The translations under genes and the position numbers were made by a program. The notes beneath the pieces are model-generated. The model made no database searches, was not told the origin of the DNA, and was given only the letters and a program-made list of their open reading frames with translations. DNA of 64,000 bases, taken from Lacipirellula limnantheis (GTDB lineage: Bacteria > Planctomycetota > Planctomycetia > Pirellulales > Lacipirellulaceae). The DNA lies in the NCBI RefSeq assembly GCF_007746075.1, contig NZ_CP036339.1, positions 6,713,283-6,777,282 on the forward strand. Direction: 5' to 3'. Positions 40,043-49,483 of this stretch are shown piece after piece; position 1 is the stretch's first letter, and the number at the start of each line of letters is the position of its first letter.

Positions 40043-40678
40043 TTTGCTTGAACCCCGGCTCTTGAAAGAGCGCCAGATGATGCGAAAACAATCGACTTGA
40101 CCTGCGGAAAGCGCCCGACAGGCGGGGAGGATGATAGCCAGTTCTCAGAAAACACCCAAGATCGGCTGAAACCGTGCTTTGGTCGCCGCGCCGCTGGACA
40201 GGATTGAACGTCTGGCATCCTGGCGTCGAGAGAGCGTTCGACACGCCCCGATGCGGGAAACCGAGGGTTTTTGCGGAAATCCGCCCGTTATTCCCGTCGG
40301 ACCGGACATCGTAAGTTATCTTTCAGTAGTCACTTACGACGAACTTTTCTGTTTTTGGGGAATCTATCGGCCCCAATTCTGCGAACTTTCTATCGACCCA
40401 AATCGGTCTTACTTCGTACAACCAGTAGCCCTTGAAGTCGCTAGCAACCGTCGGTACGGGGTCAAGCTAGCCCACTGCAAGCGGCTCGATGTCCGCCTTC
40501 GGGCCGCGACAAGCGAAAGTTGCAGAGTTGCCGTGCCTTGCCGCAAACAAGCGGGCACGATTTTCGTACAGGAGACGTCTGAAGCATTAGATCGACGCCG
40601 TGACTGCCGTGGGCGAAGGAATCGCAAGGAACACCACGTGTAACGCCGTTTGAGGAATGACCGAGAAGAAGGTGTACC
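40043..40678. other. Long leader region of the sigma-factor gene
   Basis: 636 bp between the secreted protein gene (minus) and the sigma-factor gene (plus). A 154-codon plus-strand frame inside has poor composition and no start signal. The final 30 bases contain GAGAAGAAGGTGTACC before the ATG, a usable ribosome binding site. The promoter and possible long untranslated leader of the sigma gene must be here. No structured riboswitch was recognised. Confidence 0.5.
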
Positions 40679-42346
40679 ATGCATATCGACTATAAAAGCC
40701 CGCTCGTCCGTGAAATTCGCGATCGCCAACGTCAGGAGGCGACCCGCGAACAGCTCCTGCAGCGCATCGACGCCGCCGAGCGGTTGATGGCGACGGTCGA
40801 CGTCGGCCAGTCCTATCAACCGACGCAGGTCTTCGAGCAACTTGCCGGCGCCCAGACGGCCGCAGCCGATTCAGCGCGAAAAATTGCCGGCCGCGACTTG
40901 GTGCATGACCTGCGCCTGCTGGTGGAAGATCTGTCTGACGCTGCCGAGCTTCCAGCTGACGCGATGGGCGAGCAAGTCTTCACCGTCGAAGAGCTGGCCC
41001 GCCAGTTCAATGTTTCGACGAAGACGATTTCGCGGTGGCGCGAGCTTGGCCTCGTGAGCCGTCGGCTCGTCTTCGACGGCCGGAAACGGGTCGGCTTCCT
41101 CCGTTCGAGCGTCGATCGCTTTGTGCGGAACAACGCTGAGCGCGTCGAACGCGGAGCGAAGTTCAGCCAACTGACCGACGAGCAGCGGCACGAATTCATC
41201 GACCAGGCTCGCGAGATGGCTTCCAACGGCGTCGGCCAAGCGGAAATCGCCCGCCGGCTCGCCGAGCGGAGCGGTCGCAGCGTCGAAACGATTCGCACGG
41301 CGATTCGCCAACACGATGCGGAAAACCCTGAGCTTGCGGTGTTTCCGGTCCTGGGCGGGCCGCTGACTGAACCGCAGAAGCAGAATGTCTACGAGGCGTA
41401 CCGCCGCGGCGCGTCGGTCGACAAGCTTTGCAGCGACTACAACCGGACGAAGACGACGATTTACCGAGTGATCAACGAAGTCCGCGCCCAGCGGATCATG
41501 GAGTTGCCGCTCGATTACATCGACAACGCCCGGTTCGCGCGCAAGGGCGCCGACAACGCGATCCTCGGCCCGATGCCTCAAACCGACGAACCCTCGCGGA
41601 AGCCGCGTCGTCCGACCGGTTTGCCCCCTTACCTGGCAAGCCTGTACGAGATGCCGTTGCTCACCCGCGAGCAAGAACAACACCTGTTCCGCAAGTACAA
41701 CTATCTCAAGTTTAAGGCGGCGCGCCTGCGGAAGGAGCTCGACGTCGAGCAGCCGAAGGCCCCGCTGATGGATGAGATTGAAGACTTGAACGAACAGGCG
41801 GTAGGACTGAAGAATCAGATCGCGAAGGCGAATCTCCGGTTGGTCGTGTCGATTGCCAAGCGGCATGTCACGCCCGACCAGAACTTCTTCGAACTCGTCA
41901 GCGACGGCAACGTCTCGCTGCTGCGGGCGATCGAGAAGTTCGACTATTCGCGCGGCAATAAGTTCAGCACGTACGCCAGCTGGGCGATCATGAAGAACTT
42001 TGCCCGCACGATTCCGGGAGAGTATCGCCAACGCGATCGGTTCCGCACGAGCTACGACGAACTGTTCGCCGCTACCCAAGAAGAGCGCGGCAACCCGATG
42101 GTGGACGAGCGGGCGCAATCGGACCGCCTGGAGAAGATCCAGCGGATCTTGCAGAAGCTCGACGAACGGGAGCAGCAGATCATCATCGGCCGCTTCGGCC
42201 TTGATCACAACCGCGAGCCGTTGACCCTCAAAGAGGTCGGCGCCGAGATGGGCGTGACGAAGGAACGGATCCGGCAGATCGAAGCCCGAGCGCTCACGAA
42301 GCTGCGCCTGGCGGCCCAGGAGGAGAAGATTTCGATCGACCTGTAA
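40679..42346 (+). CDS. Sigma-70 family factor with three N-terminal helix-turn-helix modules
   Basis: 555 residues. The C-terminal half is a group-1/2-like sigma factor: region 1.2 remnant LPPYLASLYEMPLLTREQEQHLFRKYNYLK (315-345), region 2 ANLRLVVSIAKRHVTPDQNFFELVSDGNVSLLRAIEKFDYSRGNKFSTYASWAIMKNFAR (384-444), short region 3 and region 4 EREQQIIIGRFGL, LTLKEVGAEMGVTKERIRQIEARALTKLR (496-544). The N-terminal half is unusual: a MerR-like HTH at 100-150 (FTVEELARQFNVSTKTISRW), a second at 165-212 and a third at 230-270 (KQNVYEAYRRGASVDKLCSDYNRTKTTIYRVI). A strong terminator follows. It may be a specialised sigma factor with its own DNA or effector contacts. Confidence 0.92.
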   Translation: MHIDYKSPLVREIRDRQRQEATREQLLQRIDAAERLMATVDVGQSYQPTQVFEQLAGAQTAAADSARKIAGRDLVHDLRLLVEDLSDAAELPADAMGEQVFTVEELARQFNVSTKTISRWRELGLVSRRLVFDGRKRVGFLRSSVDRFVRNNAERVERGAKFSQLTDEQRHEFIDQAREMASNGVGQAEIARRLAERSGRSVETIRTAIRQHDAENPELAVFPVLGGPLTEPQKQNVYEAYRRGASVDKLCSDYNRTKTTIYRVINEVRAQRIMELPLDYIDNARFARKGADNAILGPMPQTDEPSRKPRRPTGLPPYLASLYEMPLLTREQEQHLFRKYNYLKFKAARLRKELDVEQPKAPLMDEIEDLNEQAVGLKNQIAKANLRLVVSIAKRHVTPDQNFFELVSDGNVSLLRAIEKFDYSRGNKFSTYASWAIMKNFARTIPGEYRQRDRFRTSYDELFAATQEERGNPMVDERAQSDRLEKIQRILQKLDEREQQIIIGRFGLDHNREPLTLKEVGAEMGVTKERIRQIEARALTKLRLAAQEEKISIDL

Positions 42347-42373
42347 GTCGCGAGCCATCCCCGAAGCCCCACG

Positions 42374-42415
42374 AGGCCGCTGCGAAGTCGTCAGACGTCG
42401 CGGCGGCCTTTTTTT
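42374..42415 (+). terminator. Rho-independent terminator of the sigma-factor gene
   Basis: A 12-bp stem aggccgctgcga / tcgcggcggcct with one G-T wobble and a 12-nt loop is followed by seven T residues. It lies 28 bp after the stop of the sigma-factor gene. Confidence 0.92.
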
Positions 42416-42506
42416 GTCGAGGCGGCCGCGGCCGAACCCTCAAGATGGGCGACGCTTCGGCGTCGTGCCAGAACTAGGCGACGACTCAGCGCATGAGGAT
42501 TCCGAG

Positions 42507-42719
42507 ATGCTCAGCACAGAAACGCTTGATGAGCATCGGAGAATGACGCCGGGGGAGCGTTTCAGTCTGACCTTGCGCGCCATCCGAGAAAACATACCGC
42601 CGCTCGGCGCAGGACCGCCGGAACTCGTGTCCCGCCGCTCTGAATTGATGCGCCGTGAGAATGATCTGCGCAACGAGAACATGTTGCGCGCGTTTGCGCG
42701 GACACAGGATGCCGAATGA
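42507..42719 (+). CDS. Small helical protein, 70 residues
   Basis: Start at the ATG at 42507 with GAGG upstream (GAGGATTCCGAG). MLSTETLDEHRRMTPGERF is followed by SLTLRAIRENIPPLGAGPPE and a basic helix RRSELMRRENDLRNENMLRA. The pattern TPGERF-LTLRAIRE with a short proline linker is reminiscent of small uncharacterised proteins that accompany toxins or regulators, but there is no partner here. Not seen elsewhere in this window. Converges with the HD-GYP gene, 32 bp between stops. Confidence 0.65.
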   Translation: MLSTETLDEHRRMTPGERFSLTLRAIRENIPPLGAGPPELVSRRSELMRRENDLRNENMLRAFARTQDAE

Positions 42720-42751
42720 AGGATGCGTTCTATGGAGCGATGGCGAGGCAA

Positions 42752-43963
42752 TTACGCCCCATCCGCATAGCGCATCAACACGTCCACCACGTCTTCGCGC
42801 CGTCGCAGGAACGCGTCTAGCACCTGCGGATCGAAGTGGTTTCCGCGCTTCTCCGCCATGGTGTCGAAGCACTCGTCGATAGGGAACGATTCCTTGTAAC
42901 ACCGCTTCGAGCTTAGCGCGTCGAAGACGTCGGCGACGGCCGTGATGCGGCCTTCCAACGGGATTTCCTCGCCCTGCAAGCCAGTGGGATACCCGGTGCC
43001 GTCCCAATGTTCGTGGTGGCTCATGGCGATGCGGTGGGCCAGCACTAGCAGCGGAGTCGCGCCACCTGTTACCCCCCCTAGCCGGCCAGCGCCGCCGGCG
43101 GCGGCGGGCTGTTCGTCGCCCGTGTACGGCTGCAAGATCCGGTCGCCGAACGTGCAGTGATGCTTCATCAGCTCGAATTCTTCGTCGGTCAGCCGCCCCG
43201 GCTTCAGCAAAATAGCATCGGGGATGCCAATTTTGCCGACGTCGTGAAGCTGGGCCGCCCGCTCGAGCAAGTCGGCTTCGTCGTCGACGATTCCTAACTC
43301 CTCGCCGATCAGCCGCGCATACCGGCCGACCCGCACGACGTGCAGTCCCGTGTCGTTGTCGCGGTACTCCGCCGCGCGGGCCAGCACCAGGCCGATTTCG
43401 CGGTATGCCTGCTCCAGTTGGCGGGTGCGCTCGCGAACGGCCGCCTCGAGGTCGTGATTGTAGCGCAACAACTGGTCCTGATACGCTTTCGCCGTGAGGA
43501 CGTTGACGACGCGCGGAGCCAGCTCGGCCGGATCAACCGGTTTATTGAGGAAGTCGGTCGCCCCCCGCTTGAGCGCCTCGCAGCGGACCTTGTGATCCGT
43601 CACCGCCGTGAGAATGATCGCCGGAATGTGAGCCGTCTTCGGATCATGCCGCAACTCATCGAGCACGTCGAGCCCCGTGACGAACGGCATCATCAAATCG
43701 AGCAGGACGCAGTCCGGGCGCTCGTCGCGAATCAGGGCCATCGCCTTGCGGCCGTCGGTGGTCGTGACGAACTGCGAGAATCCTTCCAGTTCGAGTAAGC
43801 GACGAACGATCTTCACGTTCGTCGGTTCATCGTCGACGACCATTAACTTGCACTGCTTGATCGACGCCGAGTCCGCGGACTGCTGCGACGCGCGCGGCGG
43901 ATCCGCGGCGACGGTCGGCGGCGACTTCGATTCAGCGATGGCGGTTGAGATGGTCATCAGCAT
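42752..43963 (-). CDS. Response regulator with HD-GYP phosphodiesterase domain
   Basis: 403 residues. Receiver domain at 38-155 with VVDDE, the phosphoacceptor D89 in LLDLMMP and K141 in FLNKP. A coiled-coil linker (165-190) and the HD-GYP domain follow: QLHDVGKIGIPD (H240, D241) and HHEHWDGTGYPTG (316-328) carry the metal ligands, so it should hydrolyse c-di-GMP. Between ILQPYTGDEQ and LVLAHRIAMSHHE there is an unusual Gly/Ala-rich insertion of about 20-25 residues. Third gene of a probable operon, 46 bp downstream of the hybrid kinase. Confidence 0.95.
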   Translation of the reverse strand: MLMTISTAIAESKSPPTVAADPPRASQQSADSASIKQCKLMVVDDEPTNVKIVRRLLELEGFSQFVTTTDGRKAMALIRDERPDCVLLDLMMPFVTGLDVLDELRHDPKTAHIPAIILTAVTDHKVRCEALKRGATDFLNKPVDPAELAPRVVNVLTAKAYQDQLLRYNHDLEAAVRERTRQLEQAYREIGLVLARAAEYRDNDTGLHVVRVGRYARLIGEELGIVDDEADLLERAAQLHDVGKIGIPDAILLKPGRLTDEEFELMKHHCTFGDRILQPYTGDEQPAAAGGAGRLGGVTGGATPLLVLAHRIAMSHHEHWDGTGYPTGLQGEEIPLEGRITAVADVFDALSSKRCYKESFPIDECFDTMAEKRGNHFDPQVLDAFLRRREDVVDVLMRYADGA

Positions 43964-44008
43964 GGCGGTCGGATCCGTTGCGGAGCAGACCGTTAATTCC
44001 CGTGTCTG

Positions 44009-46588
44009 TTAGACGACGATCAGGGGCTCCATTTCCCTCAGTTCGCCAAGAAGCGCCGCGGCCTGATCGCCCTTCCTCGCCGCAGCGTACGATTCGAGCT
44101 CGGCCGAAACCTCGGAAAGGCAGGTGAATCCCGCGGTGCCGCCTGATCCCTTCAATCCATGGACATGTCGCTGCAACTCTTCGTAGTCCTCATCGGCGAG
44201 CGCGCGTTCCATGGCGTCGAGGCGCGCCGGGATGCTCTCGACGAACTCCGCCACGATCTCGCGCAGCATTTCGTCCTCGGTCGGCAAGCTTGAGCGGATC
44301 GGGCCGGCAAGAGCTCGTTTGATCTTCTTTTCCTTCTCTTGCTTCACCAGCTCGTCGTGACGCAGCTCCAAGCCCGCGGCGACTTCAACGGCGCGGATCA
44401 GCTCATCGACGTTCACCGGCTTGGAGAGATAGCCCGAGCAACCGGCGAAGGTGCACTTCTCGCGATCTCCCTTCATGGCGTGGGCCGTGAGCGCGATGAT
44501 CGGCTTGAGGAATCCCAGGGAGCGCAACTTGCGAGTGGCGGCGTAGCCGTCCATCTGCGGCATCTGCATGTCCATCAGCACGACGTCGAACTGCTCGGCA
44601 AGCGCAATCCGGCACGCCATCTCGCCATTCTCCACGGTCTGTACTTCAGCGCCGTGACGCGAGAGAAACACCTGAATGAGCTTGCGATTGGTTTCGCCGT
44701 CGTCGGCCAACAACACGCGCACCCCCTGTAAGTTCGCCGAAATCGGCCGATCGACGTAGTCTCCTGTCGCCGCGTCAGGGGGGGCCTCGAACATGCGAAC
44801 ATGCCGCAGATCGCCGATCTCCAGTTTCGCCGTGAAGGTCGTGCCGCGGCCAAGCTGACTGTCGACCGAGAGATCGCCGCCGAGCGCCGCGGCAATGTTC
44901 TTGCAAATGGCCAGCCCCAGGCCCGTGCCGCCGTACCGGCGCGTCATTGAGCTGTCGGCTTGCACGAACGGATGGAAGATGTCGCTCAGCTTCGACGGCT
45001 CAATCCCAATGCCCGTGTCGCGCACTTCGAGCGTCAAAAGGCCCCGATCGCCTTCGCGGGCGACGCCAGCGACGATCATCACGCTTCCCTGCTCGGTAAA
45101 CTTAATTGCATTGCCGACCAGATTAATCAGAAGCTGACGCACGCGGTGCGGATCGGTCGTAACCGTTTCGGGGATCGGCCCGTCCCAGCGGTAGTTCAGG
45201 ACGATTCCCTTCTCGATGGCTCGAACTCGCAACAGCGAGACGACCTCGGCGATGACCTGATGCGGCGAGAAGCGCGCCCGCTCCACTTGCATCTTGCCTG
45301 CCTCGATCTTGGACAGATCAAGAACATTGTTGATCAGTTCCATCAAATGCCGAGCACTGGTGCGAATGGTGTCGGCGTAGTCGCGGCGAGTTCGCTCGTC
45401 TCCCTCGTCGGCATTTCGCACCAATAGCTCGGCAAAACCGAGGATGCTGTTCAACGGCGTGCGAATCTCGTGGCTCATGTTGGCCAAGAACTCGCTCTTC
45501 GTCCGGTTGGCCGCTTCTGACTCTTCCATCGCGCGTCGCATGTCGAGCTCGTGCGACTTGCGATCGGTGATATCGCGGACGAACGCGCAAAACGTCGTCT
45601 CCTCGCTCCCCTGAATGGAGACGATGGCCAATTCGACGGCAAACTGCCGGCCGCCGCGGGCGACGCACTCCATCTCGAAGCGCTGGTGGACCTGCGATCC
45701 GGCGGGACTTTCGGTCAATTGCCGAAGTCCTGCAAGGTAGCGCTGTTGGTCGTGCTCGGGGATGACGAGCTCTTCCAGCTGGCTGCCGATCGCCTCGGCG
45801 ACCGTCCAGCCGAACAACCGTTCGGCTGGTCCGTTCCAGTTGAGGACCTTCCCCCGCGCATCGAGTTCGACCACCGCGTCGAGCGAGCCCTCGATGATCG
45901 AACGCTCTTTCTCGAACGACCGATGGAGCTGCTCAGAGTAGCGATGCAGGTCGGCGTGATGCGACTCGAAGAGCGCCGTCTGGAGGGCGTTGTTCCGCAT
46001 CTCCTCGGTGCTCTTGCGCATCGTGATCAGCAAGAACAGGTCTTCGAACAACACCCAGCCGGTATGTTCAATCCATCGCCAATGGTCGGCGGTGGCGACG
46101 CCGAACATCGACAGCGGCCAGAAGATGCCGCGAATGAGTTGATCAGCGGAGACGAGCGCCGTGGCGACCATCAGGACGCCCCAGTCGCGGTACGCCGCGA
46201 GGAAGGCGAGAGAACCGAAGACGTGAAAGTGGGTTTCCAGGCGGCCGCCGCTGACCTGCACCAGGAGCGACGAGAACAGCATCTGGGCGACGGCAATGGT
46301 GTAGCGCGTGATCGTATCGCCGGGGCGTCGCCAGGCCAGCCACACGGGCAGCGACGCGAGCGCGCCGCCGGCCCAGAAGGCGTACCACACGTGCGGATGC
46401 ACCTCCGACGTCGCCCCGGACCAAGTGCGGGGCGACACGCAGAGCGCCGTCGCGACGGCGCCGAGCCATTGCACCATCATCAGGACGGCGAACATGCGAT
46501 CGATGCGCCGGTAAATCTGCCGCTCGCGCTGACGGAGGATTTCCTCCGCGCGAAGCTGCTGCCGTGAATCTGCCGCCGCGCTGATCAT
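44009..46588 (-). CDS. Membrane-bound hybrid sensor histidine kinase with receiver and HPt domains
   Basis: 859 residues. Six hydrophobic segments between about 35 and 190, including SGGRLETHFHVFGSLAFLAAYRDW, a sequence common in a widespread sensor class. PAS at about 232-350 (IEGSLDAVVELDARGKVLNWN). HisKA with H373 in MSHEIRTPLNS, then ATPase motifs N493 (NLVGNAIKFTE), DTGIGIE and GGTGLGLAI. Receiver at 624-740 with D673 in MDMQMP, and HPt at about 775-850 with H810 (HGLKGSGG). The TGA of the upstream redoxin gene overlaps its ATG by four bases, so the two are translationally coupled. Partner regulator is probably the HD-GYP protein downstream. Confidence 0.95.
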   Translation of the reverse strand: MISAAADSRQQLRAEEILRQRERQIYRRIDRMFAVLMMVQWLGAVATALCVSPRTWSGATSEVHPHVWYAFWAGGALASLPVWLAWRRPGDTITRYTIAVAQMLFSSLLVQVSGGRLETHFHVFGSLAFLAAYRDWGVLMVATALVSADQLIRGIFWPLSMFGVATADHWRWIEHTGWVLFEDLFLLITMRKSTEEMRNNALQTALFESHHADLHRYSEQLHRSFEKERSIIEGSLDAVVELDARGKVLNWNGPAERLFGWTVAEAIGSQLEELVIPEHDQQRYLAGLRQLTESPAGSQVHQRFEMECVARGGRQFAVELAIVSIQGSEETTFCAFVRDITDRKSHELDMRRAMEESEAANRTKSEFLANMSHEIRTPLNSILGFAELLVRNADEGDERTRRDYADTIRTSARHLMELINNVLDLSKIEAGKMQVERARFSPHQVIAEVVSLLRVRAIEKGIVLNYRWDGPIPETVTTDPHRVRQLLINLVGNAIKFTEQGSVMIVAGVAREGDRGLLTLEVRDTGIGIEPSKLSDIFHPFVQADSSMTRRYGGTGLGLAICKNIAAALGGDLSVDSQLGRGTTFTAKLEIGDLRHVRMFEAPPDAATGDYVDRPISANLQGVRVLLADDGETNRKLIQVFLSRHGAEVQTVENGEMACRIALAEQFDVVLMDMQMPQMDGYAATRKLRSLGFLKPIIALTAHAMKGDREKCTFAGCSGYLSKPVNVDELIRAVEVAAGLELRHDELVKQEKEKKIKRALAGPIRSSLPTEDEMLREIVAEFVESIPARLDAMERALADEDYEELQRHVHGLKGSGGTAGFTCLSEVSAELESYAAARKGDQAAALLGELREMEPLIVV

Positions 46589-47334
46589 ATCGGATCCGCC
46601 CCTCTGGACCTCGATCTGACGGCACGGAATCCAGCGAACGCCCGCTCCTCCCGCGGCAGGTGATCGGCATCAGCCGTATCCGACCTTGCGGCGGCGGGGA
46701 GCGACGCCTCGCGCACCAACTCGCAGCCCCAGGCCGGGATCGCCACAACCTTCGCCTGATGATCTCTCAACAGACGCGTGATCGCCTGCAGGCCGACGTT
46801 GTCGCCGGCATGCCCGCGCGCCATGGTCACGCCGCCGGCGTAGAGTCGCCTTCCCGTTGCATCGAACAACAGCACGCTGCCGCTGACGCGCGCGTTAAAC
46901 AATGCGGTTACGACGCCGCCCGGGTCGCGGAAGACGTGCGCGTTGGGCAGCCGCGCCGCGCGGGCCAAATTAGACGACGACCACCAGAGTTCGCCGACCG
47001 ATCGCGGAGCCGCGGCGACGATGCAGACCTCGGGGAGCGCCTCGTTCGGCGCCAGCACCGGCAGCCGTTCCAACTCGGCCAACGTGGCCCGAGAACAAGG
47101 ACACATCGGGTGCAAAAAAAGAACGAGCGTCGGCCGGCCCGTCATGCGTTCAATCGTCGACTCGGCCGGCCACTGCATCGCCACGTCGGCCGTCGAAGTC
47201 GCAGCGCCGTTGAATCCGTGAGCCGAGATGCCGTACCAACCCGCCGCCGCCAGCGCCATCCAGACGATGAGCGCAGCTCCCAGCGTCCAGGAGAGCCTGT
47301 CGTTAGATCGGGTTGGCGGAGAAAGGTCTCGCAT
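46585..47334 (-). CDS. RedB-like membrane-anchored redoxin
   Basis: 249 residues. One N-terminal membrane segment (about 17-33) followed by a periplasmic thioredoxin-like domain. HPMCPCSRATLAELERL (75-90) carries the active-site cysteines C78 and C80 (CPC), as in RedB and related redoxins. The second half has LLFDATGRRLYAGG and a helix, as expected for the fold. Its stop overlaps the start of the hybrid kinase by four bases (ATGA). Its position suggests a role in redox sensing for the kinase, but this is inference. Confidence 0.8.
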   Translation of the reverse strand: MRDLSPPTRSNDRLSWTLGAALIVWMALAAAGWYGISAHGFNGAATSTADVAMQWPAESTIERMTGRPTLVLFLHPMCPCSRATLAELERLPVLAPNEALPEVCIVAAAPRSVGELWWSSSNLARAARLPNAHVFRDPGGVVTALFNARVSGSVLLFDATGRRLYAGGVTMARGHAGDNVGLQAITRLLRDHQAKVVAIPAWGCELVREASLPAAARSDTADADHLPREERAFAGFRAVRSRSRGADPI

Positions 47335-47642
47335 CGAATGGCTCGATCAAAGTCTACGGCGCGGCCGTAAAACGCAGTCGGCGGCCCAGGCCCGTCGGCG
47401 GCAATGACCTGCAACTCTAGGTTAGCGAGGCCCGTGGTTGCCGTTCGTCTGCGGTAAGCCGATGATGCCGAAGACGACGACGGGGGCGGCAGCGCCGAGG
47501 GGGCCCGATTACAATGGCGGCGCTGGGCGCGATCGTTCAATCTGTCGACCGAATCAACCCGTCGTTGTCCGTTCCTGTCGCGCCAGCGCCGGTTGCGCGG
47601 GCTGTAGGGGCGCAGTATCTGGGGCATTGTCGCGAGCTCGCC
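47335..47642. other. Intergenic stretch, no gene supported
   Basis: 308 bp between divergently oriented genes (RedB-like on minus, secreted hydrolase on plus). No repeat, hairpin or tRNA found. Frames here are shadows. Promoters for both neighbours are expected. Confidence 0.5.
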
Positions 47643-49430
47643 ATGAAATGGATCCTACTATCCTTGTTACTCGTCGCCTGCCCCCGGACGGCGGTCGCCG
47701 ACGAGGGTCGCTTTGCAACGATCGAGCCCGACGTGAGGATTTATGCAAACGAGCCGGCGGCAAGCGACTCGGCGCCCGCGCCGACGCGAAAGTGCGTGCT
47801 GATCTTCGCCCTTCCCAATGGCAACACGCTGGAACAGACGCTCGGCTGCACGAAAGCCGAAGGGCTCGATTGGCATTACGACATCCAGCATGTGCTGGCC
47901 CAAACACGGCTGCTGCGAACGCTGACGCCGGCAGAGAAACTAGTGCTCGTCTGCGCCGAGGCCGGCGGCTTGAGCTGGCCTGCATGGCGCGCCAGCCGGC
48001 CTGACGGAAATGAGCGCATCGGCGAGCTCGCCCAACGCTGGCGCCGCGAGTTCGGCGGCGCTAACGCGCGCGTCACGCTCACCGGTCACAGCGGCGGCGG
48101 CAGCTTCATCTTCGGCGTGATCGAAGCCTTCGAAGAAGTCCCCGCCTGGATTGATCGCATCGCGATTCTGGACGCCAACTATGCGTTCGACGCGACGAAG
48201 CACGCCGACAAGCTTGTCCGCTGGCTGCAGGGCGACGATGCACGCCGGCTTATCGTGCTGGCATACGACGATCGGAACATCGAATTTAACGGTAAGCGAG
48301 TCGTCGGCCCCGCCGGCGGCACCTTCCGCGCGACGCAGCGAATGGTCGAAGCCCTACGCCCCGCGTTTGAGATGAACGACAAACAGACGGGGCCGTTCAC
48401 CGAGTACGCGGGGCTTAACGGGCGCGTGCGGTTCTACGTTCATCCTAATCCTGCGAACAAGATTCTGCACACGGCCCTCGTCGGCGACATGAATGGTCTT
48501 GTCCACTCCCAAACGCTGGGAACGCCTGCCGAGGGCCAGTGGGGAACGTTCGGCGGGCCGCGCGCATACGAGGCCTTCATCGAGGAGCGGCCGATTGTCG
48601 ATGAATTGCAAGCGAATGCCAGCAGCGCCTCCCGTCAACGGACGAATGCAAGATCCTCTGGTAGCCCCGCCCTCCCAGGAACGGAGATCGGAACGATTCC
48701 GGCGCGACGGCCCGATGCGATCGGCGGCCGCGCGTTCACGGAACAACTCGCCGGCCTGTCGCGTGACCAGCGTGAGGCGGCGATCTACGCCGAGATCGCC
48801 GCGGGCAACGTGCCCGGCTTCCTCCGCACTTTTAAGCAGGTCCCCATCGCCGCCGGCGGCCTCCGCGGCACGATCGACGTCGCTCCTGATTACCTGGCGA
48901 TCGGCAGCGACGAAGACTTCGTCCGCATTCCAATGACGCCGCAAACGGCTCAGCGCCTGGCCGACCTCTTCGGCTGCGTGCTGCCGACGCGCAAGATCGT
49001 CGACGCGATCGACGCGGTCGCCGAGGTTCGCTTGGCGCCGCAGCCGTTGACCGATGACCGCGAATCGGTCGCCGCGTTTCTGCTGTCGAACCAGAAGATC
49101 GAGGCTCAGCGGCAGGGCCGTCAACTCGGGCCGCTCGTCACTGGCGGCAAAAAAGACATTGTTTTATCCAACAAGATCCACGAGCGCCCCGACCGGCTGG
49201 TCATCTACGGTTGGCGGCGGCTAGACGGCCAGCCGATTCAGCCGCTCACTAACGTGCACGTCGATTGGTACGTCGACTACAGCCACGGCGCGCGGTTAGT
49301 GCGCGACGAGATCGTCATCGACGGCCAGCGGCACAAGATCACCGACTTGCTGCAAGACGCGGCCCGGGCAGCCATCGTCAGCGACGAAGGGCCAATCGCT
49401 CCGCCGCGCTATCCGCTGGCGGATCGATAA
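47643..49430 (+). CDS. Secreted alpha/beta-hydrolase-like protein with C-terminal extra domain
   Basis: 595 residues from the ATG at 47643, which is followed directly by a signal peptide (KWILLSLLLVACPRTAVA). VLIFALPNGNTLEQTLG opens an alpha/beta-hydrolase-like fold, and LTGHSGGGSF gives the nucleophile S150 in GHSGG; later residues of a triad are plausible but not assigned. Residues about 360-595 form a second unit (LSRDQREAAIYAEIAAGNVPGFLRTFKQVPI, LADLFGCVLPTRKIVDAI, KKDIVLSNKIHERPDRLVIYGWRRLDGQPIQPL, VHVDWYVDYSHGARLV) that I do not recognise. It may be a surface or periplasmic enzyme with a binding domain. The ECF gene converges 42 bp away. Confidence 0.75.
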   Translation: MKWILLSLLLVACPRTAVADEGRFATIEPDVRIYANEPAASDSAPAPTRKCVLIFALPNGNTLEQTLGCTKAEGLDWHYDIQHVLAQTRLLRTLTPAEKLVLVCAEAGGLSWPAWRASRPDGNERIGELAQRWRREFGGANARVTLTGHSGGGSFIFGVIEAFEEVPAWIDRIAILDANYAFDATKHADKLVRWLQGDDARRLIVLAYDDRNIEFNGKRVVGPAGGTFRATQRMVEALRPAFEMNDKQTGPFTEYAGLNGRVRFYVHPNPANKILHTALVGDMNGLVHSQTLGTPAEGQWGTFGGPRAYEAFIEERPIVDELQANASSASRQRTNARSSGSPALPGTEIGTIPARRPDAIGGRAFTEQLAGLSRDQREAAIYAEIAAGNVPGFLRTFKQVPIAAGGLRGTIDVAPDYLAIGSDEDFVRIPMTPQTAQRLADLFGCVLPTRKIVDAIDAVAEVRLAPQPLTDDRESVAAFLLSNQKIEAQRQGRQLGPLVTGGKKDIVLSNKIHERPDRLVIYGWRRLDGQPIQPLTNVHVDWYVDYSHGARLVRDEIVIDGQRHKITDLLQDAARAAIVSDEGPIAPPRYPLADR

Positions 49431-49464
49431 GCCCGACCGGCTCCGCCCGATCCGTTTGCCGCCA

Positions 49465-49483
49465 CGGCCCGGCTAACGGGCCG
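49465..49483. repeat. Hairpin across the ECF stop codon
   Basis: cggcccg / cgggccg, 7-bp stem with a 5-nt loop. The minus-strand TAG of the ECF gene is in the loop. It lies between two convergent genes and could act as a weak two-sided terminator, although there is no T-tract. Confidence 0.5.

Noticed and set aside
40179..40643. 154-codon frame before the sigma gene
   Set aside because: Starts inside the opposite gene's promoter region, poor composition and no start signal.
47514..47642. Upstream start for the secreted hydrolase
   Set aside because: It would place a clear signal peptide 43 residues inside the protein.
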